NCBI GenBank assembly: GCA_038501195.1
Contig: JBBPUQ010000001.1
Location: 5,518,001-5,582,000, forward strand
Reading direction: 5' to 3'
Source of the DNA: Nemania diffusa
Taxonomy: Eukaryota; Ascomycota; Sordariomycetes; Xylariales; Xylariaceae
Length of the DNA stretch: 64,000 bases
Each line of letters starts with the position of its first letter. The stretch's first letter is position 1. Shown here in pieces: positions 34,086 to 45,747 of the stretch. The position numbers and the translations under genes are program-made. The notes beneath the pieces were generated by a model. It was not told where the DNA came from, made no database searches, and worked only from the letters and a program-made list of their open reading frames with translations.

Positions 34086-35537
34086 ATGGCCCCCAAGAAA
34101 GGCGCCGTCGAGGAGAAGATCCTTCTGGGCCGTCCTGGCAACAACCTGAAGGCTGGTATCGTCGGTCTCGCCAACGTTGGTAAATCAACGCTGTTCCAGG
34201 CCATCACCAAGTGCAGCCTCGGCAACCCCGCTGTAAGCTTTCTGCTGCTCTATGCGCCTGCTTCGTCTCTGACATCGGTACGAGTAGAATTTCCCTTACG
34301 CTACTATTGATCCCGAAGAGTCTCGTGTCATTGTACCTGATGACCGCTACGACTGGCTGTGCGAAAAGTACAACCCCAAGAGTCGGGTGCCAGCCCACCT
34401 AACTGTCTATGATATCGCCGGTCTTACACGAGGCGCCTCCACTGGTGCCGGTCTCGGCAATGCTTTCTTGTCACACATTCGCGCCGTCGATGCCATTTTC
34501 CAGGTCGTTCGGTGCTTTGACGACGCTGAGATCATTCACGTCGAAGGTGACGTCAATCCTGTCAGAGATCTGGATATCATTGCAGATGAACTGCGGACAA
34601 AAGATATCGAGTTTACCGAGAAGGCGATAGAAAACCAGAAGAAAAAGACCCGCGTTGGTGGTCAAAGTCTAGAGGTGAAGAGGGCCAAGGAAGAGGAGGC
34701 CACTATGGACAAGATCCTTAACTGGTTGTTAGAAGGCAAGGATGTCCGAAAGGGCACCTGGTCTCCAAAGGAGGTAAGATTCAAAAATTTCCTTACCTTT
34801 TCCTAATTTCACCTTTTTATGATGACAAAGGGCCATAGCGCCTGATATAATCCCAGCTCTTTGAGTGCCTCAATAATACAACGCAGAGTGCGCACTGAGA
34901 TAAAAACATGCTCTGATTTATCCCTTCCATTATCATGCATATGACACAATACAAAGAGGACAATATGTATTGACTATGTGAATAGGTCGAAACTATCAAC
35001 ACGATGTTTTTGCTCTCCGCAAAGCCGGTTGTATATCTTGTTAATCTGTCAGAGAAGGATTATACGAGAAAGAAGAATAAGCATCTCGCCAAGATCGCAG
35101 AGTGGATGAAGGAACATGCCGCTGGCGACCCGATCCTCCCCATTTCTGTTTGCTTTGAGGAGCGTCTGACGCGTTTTGAGACCGATGCTGCAGCTGCTGA
35201 GGAATGCAAAAACTGCGGAATTGAGTCTGCACTTCCTAAGATCGTTACAACAATGCGGAAAGCGTTGCACCTGCGTAGTTTCTTTACTGTCGGTACCGAC
35301 GAGGTCCGACAGTGGACCATCAGGGAAGGTACCAAAGCACCCCAGGCTGCTGGTGTTATTCACACGGACTTCGAAAAGACTTTCATCCAGGCCATTGTAT
35401 ATAACTACAATAGCTTGAAGGAGCTTGGTGACGAATCTGAAGTCAAAGCTAAGGGTAAGGTTATGACAAAAGGCAAAGACTACGTAGTCGAGGATGGTGA
35501 TATCCTATTGATTAAGGCTGGTGCTGCCAAGGGTTAA
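34086..35537 (+). CDS. OLA1: Obg-like ATPase 1 (YchF/OLA1 family)
   Basis: Conserved P-loop ATPase of the translation factor class that prefers ATP to GTP. Exons 34086-34232, 34288-34773 and 34986-35537, 394 residues, the family size. G1 is GLANVGKST, followed after the first splice by [14 protein letters not shown] (the conserved family signature). The Walker B/G3 region is [20 protein letters not shown]. The G4 position reads NLSEKDY rather than NKxD, the family hallmark behind ATP specificity. A coiled-coil segment spans roughly residues 130-200 and the TGS domain forms the C-terminus ([18 protein letters not shown] ... GDILLIKAG). The second intron is long for this region (212 nt). I chose the ATG of [11 protein letters not shown], the only in-frame ATG; see the finding on a possible upstream targeting extension. 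Confidence 0.95.
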
Positions 35538-36080
35538 GGCAAGAATCGCCTAGTTCAGATTTCAAGCTTTAGATACGCTGCTTTCGTCTTGCTCCACGAT
35601 AGACAATCTACCAAAGAATTCTGGAATGACCACCCTCGGCTTTAAGCTAGTTGTGAATCTTGATTATATCATGATTCGCCCAGTTAACTGGGACTGGGGT
35701 AGGTGTTTGGTTTGTTATATTGGGCTTAGACTAGCTCCATGTCTAGTGGTCAAACGGAAGCTAGTAGTCATTGCTGGAATGCCCAAGTTCTTACATCGAG
35801 ACAAAGAGCGTATTGCGACATGCCATCTCACGTTGAAAGCAGGATTCGCCAATGCCCATTGTCTGAGACAGAAAAAGTTCAAAGTGGTGAGACAAGATCC
35901 AATTCCGGAACTAATTAGACTAGGAACAGTGTCAAAGAATATATCAGCCAGTACACTTGCGACCCTATCAAAGGACCTGACATTTCGTTCCTGATTTCAT
36001 CTGCCATTCATAGTACAATAAGATGGAATCCATCTGCTAAGATTATACTTCTGCTTAATTTGATCTTTTCTGTGACTTGT
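35538..36080. other. Intergenic, no gene found
   Basis: 543 bp after OLA1; 3' UTR and the promoter side of the next gene. A 122-codon open frame here (35626-35994) has no recognisable features. Confidence 0.5.
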
Positions 36081-37493
36081 ATGTCATTTCGAGGCAGCTG
36101 GCTGACTATGGCACCAAAAAGAGGCTTACGGCTTGAAAATTCAAAGGCGGGTTCGTCGAAGCGAGCACGTCTTAATGTCAATGGCTCCGCGGAGAAGAGG
36201 GGGGGAGGGAGTGTCTCCCGCGGGATCAACCCAGCGAAAATCGAAGTGGATATCTACTCCCCCAATGTCGACAGTACCGACGTCAGCGAGTTCACAGAAG
36301 ACGAGCAAGAGCCTCGAAACGTCACTATTGCGCGCCTCGACGGCACCCTAGATGACGATGATGACACTGGTCTTCGCCTTGCTCAGGCGGCGCGAGAGCT
36401 ACGGGCGAAAAGACGCGCTGCCGAGAAACGAGACGAGGACTTCACGGAAGACGAAGACCAAGGAGTATTCAACTTCAGGGTGGAAATTGAAGAACCCTCT
36501 GACGAGGCAGGCTCGGATTCAAGTGCGGATGCCGAAGGCGAAGACGTTGAAGAGGAACTAGTACCGCCCGGAGTGGGAACTACAAATCCCATAGACGAGA
36601 TAATCCAGAGTGTAATGGCGGGCGCTAAAGACGAAGGTCTAGGAGACCCCGTAGCAAACATTGGGGGCCATAGCCGAAACCCCTTCCTAAACGAAGAGTC
36701 GGTTTCAAACACGGATCAAGAAGACGGAGCTTCCGGGGCGGCACTGCTAGCACAGGCCGAAGGACAATATCCGACCCCTGAATATGGTGGCACTCCCAGA
36801 CCATCCGGGGCCGAGATGCGGTACAGGGAGTTGATGGCCCGGCGATTTGGACACTCAGGCCTCCCGGCTGTCATACCACAGGTCGTGCAGCCATCTCTCT
36901 TCACGCCACCTCCGACGTCCAGATTCCACGACCCATCCATGGCCGGACTATACGACTCCACATCCTCCTCGTCATCCTCCTCTTCATCTGGACTGGAAGA
37001 CCCCGCAGGGCCCTTATCGCCCACGTCCTCGTCCTCGTCCGTCTTCCCCTCGCTGGAAGAGCTAGGACTGCAAGATCTGGCAAACAAGTACAACATCGGC
37101 AACAGAGCAGCATCCCAGCCGCCAAGCCCGGCACAAGGAGCAGGCGCAGCAGCCACGGTACCGCAAGAGAACAGCGCGAACGACGAGGACGACTACATCG
37201 TGAGCAGGCGCGACAAGACGCTCGACAAGTTCCTCAGCGTGCAGCTACGCAAGATCGCGCGCGCGCTGAACTTCATGGTGCGCGCCAAGGTGAGCGGGAT
37301 CGAGGTCGACGACTTCGACGCGCTGGCGTCTGTGGACCCGGAGGAGTGGGCCGATCTTGTCGAGACGCCGCCGTACGCTGCCGAGGTCATGGTCGATACC
37401 ATGCTGAACATGTCCATATGGGACATCTTCATCCTCTCTAATCGAGCTACTATGCTGCTTGATGAGCTGGATACTCTAGGTATCGTTATTTGA
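36081..37493 (+). CDS. Acidic low-complexity protein, probably nuclear, function unknown
   Basis: I do not recognise the family. The frame is a single exon; the first in-frame ATG gives 470 residues and a second ATG nine codons later (MAPKRGLRLEN, in better start context) gives 461. The N-terminus has a basic cluster (KRGLRL ... SSKRAR) that could be a nuclear localisation signal. The middle is acidic (FTEDEDQG, EGEDVEEEL) and there is a Ser run around residue 300. The last ~100 residues, from DDYIVSRRDKTLDKFL to LLDELDTLGIVI, look folded, with amphipathic helices, and are the best query for a search. Intact and GC-rich in the 3' half. Confidence 0.75.
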   Translation: MSFRGSWLTMAPKRGLRLENSKAGSSKRARLNVNGSAEKRGGGSVSRGINPAKIEVDIYSPNVDSTDVSEFTEDEQEPRNVTIARLDGTLDDDDDTGLRLAQAARELRAKRRAAEKRDEDFTEDEDQGVFNFRVEIEEPSDEAGSDSSADAEGEDVEEELVPPGVGTTNPIDEIIQSVMAGAKDEGLGDPVANIGGHSRNPFLNEESVSNTDQEDGASGAALLAQAEGQYPTPEYGGTPRPSGAEMRYRELMARRFGHSGLPAVIPQVVQPSLFTPPPTSRFHDPSMAGLYDSTSSSSSSSSSGLEDPAGPLSPTSSSSSVFPSLEELGLQDLANKYNIGNRAASQPPSPAQGAGAAATVPQENSANDEDDYIVSRRDKTLDKFLSVQLRKIARALNFMVRAKVSGIEVDDFDALASVDPEEWADLVETPPYAAEVMVDTMLNMSIWDIFILSNRATMLLDELDTLGIVI

Positions 37494-38440
37494 GGTGGTG
37501 GCGGTGCTGTATGAGGTGTGCGGAAGTACGCGTGGAGATGGAGATGGCTTGGCTTAGGAGAAAAGGGGCGGTTAGGGGGTGTTGAGTTTTATGCGTACAT
37601 AGCTGTTTCTCTTGCCTTTTTGGACTTCTGATGGACACGCTGGTTTTGAGATTGCTATTTTGTACTTATGGGTTAACTTCTCTTTCTGGAATCAAGTTGT
37701 ATCCTTTGCTTTATGTTTAAGACTGTAAAATTGAAGTTTGGCTGTAATCCCTAGAACACGATCCTAGTGTGCCAATGACCACAACGTATCGCCGCTATTG
37801 CGTTATATGTTAAGGTTCAGTCACCCTCATGTGCAGTCTGTTTAATTGTTCCGTTATCATTCGCTGACGACCGGAGGTCGAGGAACTCATCTGAAAATAT
37901 CCAACTGTTGCTATTACGGTTGTCTCATGTTGTTAGTCCTAGATGAATCGGACAGTAGGGGGCTTGCAGGTTTGACTTGGATTACATAACAGTACTCTTC
38001 GATATTTTTTCTATTGCCAAATTTACATTTTGAGGCATGTTTTATCAATCACTATACTTATGAATTTATCATTACAATGTTCTTGACCTAGTTATGATTC
38101 TCGTATTACAGAACATGTCCGTCCGTGTTCCTTGGCTCGACCTCGCTACCCATTATTGAACTTCAGATAGGGTAGTCCGCGAGTCATTCGGTTTATAGGC
38201 AATGTTTTAGTTGTATAAAAAATTGGTTTACATGGCGACGCGTTATTGAGCACCTCTATCGGAAACCCAACCGGCCAATGACTCATTGAGATAACGCCAA
38301 GCGCCCGATCGCTAGAATTTATAGGCTACGATGCCCTCGTTTTGTAAATTTGCATTCGGCCCATTTTCACATCAGTACTTTGAATCTAATTGTTTACATC
38401 ATCAATCAGTGAATTGTGATCAACCCTCTACTTTTTTACA
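37494..38440. other. Intergenic, no gene found
   Basis: 947 bp, increasingly A/T-rich toward 38 kb, likely 3' UTR and promoter. No repeats or RNA genes seen. Confidence 0.5.
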
Positions 38441-39238
38441 ATGGCTCAACCGACAACTACAGGCCCGCCCTCAAGTGCTATCCGCTACCTTCCCACAAAC
38501 GAAGCCTATGACAAATGGGCGAAGGTCTACGACAGCGATGGCAATTTCTTACAAGCCCTTGATGATTTGGAGCTCGAAACACTATTTCCACGGTTTATAG
38601 CATCAATTACATCGCCCAGACCTTGGCGTGTCGTGGACTTGGGCTGCGGCACCGGCCGCAACACGGCCCTTCTACTGGGGCTCCCGGAAAGCGAGATCAT
38701 TGCGCTGGATTCTAGCAAAGGCATGTTAGAAGTGGCCAAGACACGACTTAATCAATCGAATTCAGCTCTCGATATCACGGCGGCGCAGCCTAACCTTCGC
38801 CTCGAGATCTTCGATATGCTAGCTACCACCGCACCCCCTGCGTCAGTAGCCCCTCACACCATCGATGCCATAATCAGCACGTTAGTCGTCGAGCACACGC
38901 CACTTCCTACGTTTTTCGGACACGTGGCGCAACTTCTTCGCCCCGGTGGTGTACTTTTGCTGACCAATATGCATTCTGAGATGGGCGGGATCTCGCAGGC
39001 TGGATTCGTGGATGCGGCGACGGGCGAGAAGATCCGGCCGACGAGCTACGCACATACTGTCGAGGATGTGGTACTTGAAGCGCGGAAGCACGGCCTGGAG
39101 GTGGAATCTGGGGAAGATGGGACAGATGTCCTGGAGAGGGCTGTTGATGAAGGCATGGTTGGGAAGCTCGGGCTGAGGAGCGGGAAGTGGGTTGGTGTTA
39201 TGTGTTGGTTTGGAGCTATATTCCGTAAGGCAGTTTGA
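38441..39238 (+). CDS. Class I SAM-dependent methyltransferase
   Basis: Small-molecule type methyltransferase of 265 residues in one exon. The SAM-binding motif I is RVVDLGCGTGRNTALLL near residue 63, preceded by the typical N-terminal segment YDKWAKVYDSD. Motif II acidic residue is in IIALDSSKGML; the post-motif region reads DAIISTLVVEHTP and LRPGGVLLLTNMH. The ATG in ACAATGGC is a good start. The substrate cannot be told; such enzymes range from metabolite O-/C-methylation to general housekeeping. Confidence 0.85.
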   Translation: MAQPTTTGPPSSAIRYLPTNEAYDKWAKVYDSDGNFLQALDDLELETLFPRFIASITSPRPWRVVDLGCGTGRNTALLLGLPESEIIALDSSKGMLEVAKTRLNQSNSALDITAAQPNLRLEIFDMLATTAPPASVAPHTIDAIISTLVVEHTPLPTFFGHVAQLLRPGGVLLLTNMHSEMGGISQAGFVDAATGEKIRPTSYAHTVEDVVLEARKHGLEVESGEDGTDVLERAVDEGMVGKLGLRSGKWVGVMCWFGAIFRKAV

Positions 39239-39687
39239 GGAATCCAAAGAATTCACAAGACATCTGCTTTTAAGTGTTAAGAAGTTGATAAGATAATACT
39301 AGCTATCATGGTACGTTGTATTAAATCTAATAATATAAGCAACGGCATTTAGTAATGACATATTAAGTAAAATTAGTTCTGAGTTAAACTTGTGTAGCTA
39401 TTAGTATTGTTGTTGAAACGTGAAAAAGAAAAGTATTATGTATTAAAATAATACGCATAGCGTAGTGCAAAGCCCTGAACTAACCACGAGTCATATAACG
39501 TTAGTCATTTCATGTATGTTTTATATTATATCAGTTGTTATTATTGTCACGTAGGAAGAGGCTTAAGCCTAGAGGCGTTGTAAACTTGTTTTCCATTTTT
39601 TAACTTTGTAATCTGGAAGTCTTTAATATAATATAGCTTTTTCCGCCAGAGTCCTCCTTTTATCGGAAGCCTCGTATTAACTCATAC
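39239..39687. other. A/T-rich convergent intergenic region
   Basis: 449 bp, strongly A/T-rich, between two convergent genes. No coding signal. Confidence 0.55.
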
Positions 39688-41052
39688 TTATCCCATTTCC
39701 ATCGATGCTGGTAGTGAGAATATCTCGCCCGCTCTACGCTGGGTGTTGAAAAAAACAACCAAAACAGTTATCTCGTCTCGTACCTGGCTGCAGTAGGGGG
39801 CTGAGTATGCCAGCCGAGAAGCTATCAGTTCGTGATGGTTTCCACCAAGTGCGTTGCGGAGCAAGTGTACTGCCAGGTTCTCATCTTGAACTGTTGCGTT
39901 GGACTTTATGAAATTTTCTTCCATATAACCTTTGTCCAAGTAGCCGAAATGGAAGGGTTCGTATATCGGCGTTGGCGGCTGCAGCCCTTCACTCATTCTA
40001 CGCCACCACGTTTCTACGGACTGGACAGCGGCGAAGGTGTCCATCAACTTCCAAAAGCCTTGTGTAGCTATGATCATGACAGTCGGATCTGTGTGATTGA
40101 TAGTCGTGCGGGTTATAACCGGCATCGCAGTCAAGTACGGCGGCGATAGATAGTTGATCCATTGTATTGGCAATCTCCCACGGAGCTGTGTGGCCGCCTT
40201 CAACTGCACATCCATCGGCCATTTGTATCGGGCATCACCGAAGGACCGTGTCACCCTTGAACCGCAAAGTAACCCATTTAGCGGAAAGATGAGTTCCCCG
40301 CCGTGCTCTGTTTGAATCCTCTTCATTTCCGACTCGTTAGAGCACACTTGATCAGTAGATAAGGGCTCATGGTACCACATAAAATGGTTGCGAAACTTTT
40401 CCCCAATTACTGCTCTTGTATCGCCGGTGCACGCAACGAATAGACTTCTGACTTTCGGGATGAATAAGGCTACTAGCGCACATGAGCCAGACCTACATGG
40501 AGCTAGTTTCCCTATTTTATCTTGGGGTGGATGGTCGCTTTCAACAGCTTCCCTGCCTCCAATGATTATGGCATCGTCAATATCGGTAAAAGCCTTCTTA
40601 ATAGCATTCTGAATAGTGTCGTTAGGAAATGGCCACTTGGGTACATCTGCTAAGGAATCTTCTAGGTTTTTCCGAATAGAAGGGATGAGAAATTTTTCTA
40701 ACAGTTGAGCTGTTTCCTGACCGTCGTGGCCGTCGAAAACACCCCATGCAAGCCAGTCGGCGTCATCCTCATAAGGCGAGGGAAATTTGCCATGTGACAA
40801 TCGCTGCTCGCATGGGCATTCCCCAGGCAGCTGAGCAGACTCATATCTGGTGACGTGCGTGGAGGTGCGGACTGAGTAGGAATATGCCCTGTCTGATAGA
40901 ATATTGGTTACGTCTTCTTCGGAGGGGCCCCGTAAGAGGGAGGTGTCGAAAAGCCCTCGCCGTAAGGGGGAGGGTTCCTCTCTCGGTATGTCGGGTGCTT
41001 CAAAGCGGGGAGGCGGACTGAGCCTTATTTGCTGCTCAAGGGGATTAAACAT
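39688..41052 (-). CDS. PP2C-like phosphatase family protein, probably degenerate
   Basis: PP2C fold protein of 454 residues, closest in pattern to pyruvate dehydrogenase phosphatases (HLLRNALGGNHHELIASRL). Visible PP2C motifs in order: WGVFDGHDGQET (~residue 105), RSGSCALVALF, FVACTGDTRAVIGEK, LSTDQ, SRVTRSFGDARYKW, ATQGFWKLMD and VRDEITVLVVFF. Family members use several Asp residues to bind two metal ions. Here the ATDGLWD-type Asp is Gln331 and the upstream acidic metal ligand before WGVFDGHDG is not evident. The frame itself is intact over its whole length. It may be a pseudophosphatase with a scaffolding role or a low-activity enzyme. No clear mitochondrial presequence is visible. Confidence 0.85.
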   Translation of the reverse strand: MFNPLEQQIRLSPPPRFEAPDIPREEPSPLRRGLFDTSLLRGPSEEDVTNILSDRAYSYSVRTSTHVTRYESAQLPGECPCEQRLSHGKFPSPYEDDADWLAWGVFDGHDGQETAQLLEKFLIPSIRKNLEDSLADVPKWPFPNDTIQNAIKKAFTDIDDAIIIGGREAVESDHPPQDKIGKLAPCRSGSCALVALFIPKVRSLFVACTGDTRAVIGEKFRNHFMWYHEPLSTDQVCSNESEMKRIQTEHGGELIFPLNGLLCGSRVTRSFGDARYKWPMDVQLKAATQLRGRLPIQWINYLSPPYLTAMPVITRTTINHTDPTVMIIATQGFWKLMDTFAAVQSVETWWRRMSEGLQPPTPIYEPFHFGYLDKGYMEENFIKSNATVQDENLAVHLLRNALGGNHHELIASRLAYSAPYCSQVRDEITVLVVFFNTQRRAGEIFSLPASMEMG

Positions 41053-42520
41053 GGAAACGGTCTGGGATAAGAGCTCTGGGATAAGAGGTTCCTAAGATAG
41101 TGATGCGTCTTCCCTAGTAGTTGATAATAGCAAAATTGGCATACGTTGACGTTCATATATATCTCACAGAAGAAGGGCGCAGCTCTATAGCTAGGAAGGG
41201 GAAAAATGCCAGGTGATATGTGTTTCCGTGCCTACCTACCTAGCTATATGACAATCCGTCGGACTCTCCCTGTTTACAATCAAAGGTTTATATTTTAGAA
41301 GTCACAGCAACATTTATGTTCGGGATATATATGAGGAAGTCACGTCCAGATACAATCTCTAGCTACCTTGTTGCATCATCTTGCACTTCCGTCGTCCGCG
41401 ATGTACAAAACACACGCAACTGATTTGTTAGTAATAAATACAGACTTGCACTGTCCATAATCGCTATGCTATTGATGAGATTCAGGAACTACCAACGCAT
41501 CCCGTCCTATGGTCGCTGTGACAGGCACCACCTGTCCAGTATATTCTTGCTCGATTATTGTTCCTTGTAAAAGTTGTGCAACTATTCATTACCAAACTAA
41601 TACTCGCCTATCCAGAGTTGGCGGGGGGCAAATATAGGGATTCTGGTAAACACAAAACTATTGCCTTCCTTAATTAGTCACCTGCACAAACATAAGTGGT
41701 GTTGAGTCCTCCAAAGACACGATTCAACTCCATCACAACCTCTCTGTCTTGCCTCGCCTAGAAAGCGATATGTCTTCCTCAACAGCCCCTATGATATATA
41801 CCTTCGGCTTCACTAATGAACCTGTCGTCGTTAGCTTTACCGTTAGACTCTCCCCTTGCTTTCATGACCGTAGCGAGAGGAATGCCCCTGCCGGTATTAA
41901 AACGGGATTATACTATAGTTTGGCCGCACGTCAATGAAACACAATATTCTGTATCGCTACTGTGCCCACTCTGCTCCTTCCTAATTAGTACGGCCTTTTT
42001 TGCTAGAGGCCGGAGTCGCAGATGTAGTGGTCACAGGGATTAAACTATTGTGTAGGAGGAGACCCGGCGGGAAGATCGAGAACATATAAGAGACGTTATG
42101 TTAGGGTCTCATATAGAAGACCGGTAGGCGGTCAAGGTTCTCACCTTGGCAATATTCTAGTAGTGTTATGGTTTAGCATTACAGTTCTGTTCTATGACAT
42201 GTTGTGGTGACTTAGCATTGGACTAGTTGGGAGTCAAACGTGAGGGATGGCAGATTGGGCATGGTTGCAGAATATGCTTAATTTAGGAGAGGCAATAAAG
42301 CAAAGCCGATATAGAAATTCTAAAAGGCGTCTCACAACATCAATAGTATCTATTATTATTTCTATTACAGAATGAATATAGGCTTTTTGCTCCCGTTACG
42401 CAAAATGCGACAACGCAATTTAGACATGACGGACAGCATTTACTTGCAATATCTTCTTCCCCACATTGACTGGCTCGTATTAGGCGCGAGTGAAATAAAT
42501 TGTTTTATGAAACACCCGAC
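41053..42520. other. Intergenic, no gene found
   Basis: 1.47 kb between the PP2C-like start and the O-methyltransferase stop. A short open frame at 41770-41937 has no recognisable family. The part from 42290 to 42460 is A/T-rich. Confidence 0.5.
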
Positions 42521-44042
42521 TCATGCCAACTGAGCCTCAATAATGCTTTCCAACGACGACGGATGACGCCATATATCACAGACTTCAAAGCTAGCAGCCC
42601 GAAGGAGCCCCCTCCACCTCGCTTCTGTCCGTTCCGCTGCTGAGACGAGATGCATAATGCTAACGTCTGCCACGCTTTGGTACAGTGTCGCGCCCGTGCT
42701 TACAAGTATGCTCTCGTAGAGTAGAAGTTTTGAGTACCCCTTCTTCATTGCCTCAGCGGTGCGGCTAAGAATGCGCCCTGCATCGAAGTCGTCCCAGTCG
42801 TGGAGAATCGCGTGCATAAAGTAGACCCGTGCCCCTGAGCCGTGTAAGGCATGTTAGCTACATGCCTGCAAGCTCGCAGGAGGGGTTTGAGATAGGTGAA
42901 ATATATAGATATTTTATGTTTCGGCCGGGTGTGTCAAATTGGGCTACGACGTTCAATTCACCTACCTTTTATGGGTTGAGTTGTGAAAAAGTCGTAACTC
43001 ATACCAGTGATCTTTTCGCTGACTTTCGCCATCGCGATGACATCTGGTGTATCCTGTAATATGAGCTTTCCGCCAGGAATATCTGGATAGCGACTGAGGA
43101 AACGCTCTACATCTACACCATGAGCACCCCCTACATCAACCAAGAGCGGTGCGTCCCCATCAGTGTCAAAGCTGCTCATAATGATGCTCGTGTCGTAGAT
43201 CTCAGTCCAGTCTAGCTTATAGGCTGCGAGCCCACGCATGAATCCGACGAAACTGGCCTGATATTCGGGATTTTCCCGGCATCGTTCGAATATACCCAGC
43301 CGCTCTCGCGTCAGGTCCATGTAGCTTGTATTTTTCGAGTCCAGGGGCTCCACGTAACTTGTCCGCGACAAGAATTGTGGTAGATTCCGACTCGAATCCA
43401 GGCCGTGATGTGTCCTTTCCAATGCGTATATATGTCAGAATGACAGAAAACATACACGAAGGAAAAGGCACATTGAGACCACTGCGTACCCTGACAAGAC
43501 TGTTTGTGCCACAGGCTCCTTGGTCTGCCCTAGAGCTTCTGAGAAGGCGGTAGCACCGTATCGATCCTCCTCAAGTTCCTGAACGACATTCTCACAAGCT
43601 AGGAGACGAAACAAGCGGCCTTGCATATTTGATTAGTGAATGCTTTGATGGTTGCTATTCTTGTACGAGATATAGGACCTCCTTCGCCATCCGTGAGTTG
43701 GACGCAGCAATTAGGTCCGATTGACCTACGCAAAAGCGTTAAATCGCACGGTATTCGAGCTAAGGCGTGAAGCTCCAACAGAGACATCTCGTGTCGCTTG
43801 CTCAAATACCATGCCTCCCAAACTCCAAGGTCTAGAACAACTTGCACCGCTGCGTGGACATTGCCGTTGATCCACGATAGACGCCATGCGCGTTCAAAAG
43901 GCGTCTCTAGACGCGCAAGTAGCCGCCGTACAGCTTCTGCGATTGCTACGCGGTCGCCTTGCCCGCTGGGGTCATCTCCGTAATCAGGCACCGGAATGCG
44001 ATCAAGAAAGGCGATGAGTTCCTCGGCGCTGCTTGGCGACAT
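42521..44042 (-). CDS. SAM-dependent O-methyltransferase (plant/fungal class)
   Basis: Methylates hydroxyl groups of aromatic or polyketide-type metabolites. Four exons: 44042-43730, 43619-43490, 43414-42966 and 42834-42521, 401 residues, normal for the family. Splices join LTLL to RRLFRLLACENVV, LS to GTHHGLDSSR, and QPIK to GARVYFMHAILHDWDD. The N-terminal dimerisation/winged-helix part is visible, then the SAM motif LLVDVGGAHGVDVERFL and LILQDTPDVI. The catalytic base is the second His in FMHAILHDWDD. Introns are 75-131 nt with GTAGGT, GTACGC and GTAGGT donors. No obvious partner biosynthetic gene lies next to it, though it could serve a dispersed pathway. Confidence 0.88.
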
Positions 44043-45485
44043 CGTGGGATTTTGAGGAGTTCGAAATGCGCAGACATCACAGCGATGGCTTTCTTTACTA
44101 GCGAGTGTATTGAGATGCTGAGTAGCTCTTATACATGCTAGCGCCCGCCAGTCCCATGTCTAGGCCCATGATCGCGGTTCTGGAACCGGGAGCGCGACGA
44201 AGCGCCTGCCTCCAGTGGCATTTGCGACAAACGTGGAACTGCACGGGCATAAGATGATGGATTTTCGTGCAGATCGAACGATTCAGTGGCCGAGGGGACT
44301 AGAGACGAGTCTCGTGTGCATTATCTCGAACAAAATTATATCGGGCTGCAAGTAAGTGATTAAACAACGGAGACAGTTACCCTGCCAGGCATCACTAGCT
44401 TTACAATGACTGCGAAGTTCGAACTCTGGCCGTCTAAATTGGTGTTCTGTCGAGCTGCGCCGATTTCAACCCCAATCTCCAGAGCTCAAAATGGGATTCA
44501 ACGCAATACTGTAAGCATCAATGGTCCAAAGCAAAGCGCGTCTATTCGAGTGACTCTTAAGCTTAGTGCTTAGTCTATCGCGCCGTAGTTTTCACGGTTC
44601 TTCAGCACGCTTTCTAGCATCGCATGTTCCGGAGACTTCGTCGTAAATGAATAGCTTGGCTAAATCAAATTATTGTCTCAGTCCCGCAAGACATGACTTT
44701 CTTGCAACTCGATTTCTCGCAGCTCATTGACCGTCAGTAGAACCGCGTAGTAACACAATATTGTTCAGCATGGTGCTAACAGGTAAGAGAGTACAGAGGT
44801 GGTAGATAGTAGGTTTGCGGAATGGCATGGCGGGCTCACGAGCCTACGAGCCTATTGCATTAGCGAATTATACAATCTGTGACCTAAACGACTACGGTAT
44901 GGTACGTATGAACATAAACTACCGTCCAAGCGCAAAAATTGTTCGGTAGAAAACGTATTCTGGGTTTAGCAAGCAACGGAAATCGTATGATCATGCTGCC
45001 ACCAGATAGCTACTAATTTGGTGACCATGATTACATTTTTGTACAGAGTATCGTCGCCTACATACATGTATGTAGGTGGTACAGAGCAAGGAGCAGCGCC
45101 AATTTTCAGGCAGACATAGCTTGGCGATAAAAAGTGGTTGTGGGTTATTAAAGTATGCCTTGGCAATTTTGCCAGATCTAGACTAGGTATTAACAAACTT
45201 GTGGATCACGTGTTACGATCCCACTTAGCTGTACCTGCATCGCTCTGCCACTAAATTTACGGCTCAGCTACCCCAGAATGGGGAATTACATTCATGGTTT
45301 TAAAACTTTTTTTTGCGGAAGCACCAGCTATTTCGGCTCGTATTGGCTATGAATTATCTGTGGGTCCAAGTGCTTGGCTGACGGTAGAGGGGCAAACATA
45401 CAGAAATACCCCGCAGCCACCCCGCCAAAGGTTTCCTGTCTTATCTTAAGCCATTTTTGAAAATGTAACTAGCACCGGATCACGC
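44043..45485. other. Intergenic, no gene found
   Basis: 1.44 kb with no coding signal. It contains a perfect 20-bp palindrome at 45057-45076. Confidence 0.5.
45057..45076. repeat. Perfect 20-bp palindrome
   Basis: CCTACATACATGTATGTAGG reads the same on both strands. It belongs to the same family of short TAC/GTA palindromes seen elsewhere in intergenic DNA of this window. Confidence 0.7.
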
Positions 45486-45589
45486 GGCCTCGTGGCCCAA
45501 TGGCAAGGCGTCTGACTACGATTGAACTCACAGTACATGTGATATCCCATGATAATCAGGAGATTCTGGGTTCGACCCCCAGCGAGGTC
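45486..45589 (+). tRNA. tRNA-Arg (ACG) with a 33-nt intron
   Basis: Cloverleaf read by hand. Acceptor stem GGCCTCG pairs with CGAGGTC (one G-U). D-arm GCCCAATGGCAAGGC. Anticodon stem TCTGA pairs with TCAGG, with loop C-T-A-C-G-A, so the anticodon is ACG (45518-45520). A 33-nt intron (45522-45554) sits one base after the anticodon, the standard nuclear position. The T-arm is CTGGG-TTCGACC-CCCAG. The A box (TGGCCCAATGG) and B box (GGTTCGACCCC) are present. Confidence 0.92.
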
Positions 45590-45747
45590 AACATTCTATT
45601 TTTATCCTGTGCTTGGTTACAACAGCCCAAGCTTGATCTTTTTGAGAGCAGTTGATGGTCTATCATATCTAGCCAGGGCATAACGTTGGCGAGGATAGAC
45701 TACAGTAGGTATGTATATATACTTTTGGTTACTTATGCATATTTCAA

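Noticed and set aside
35626..35994. 122-residue frame after OLA1
   Set aside because: No recognisable domain; likely 3' UTR or intergenic.
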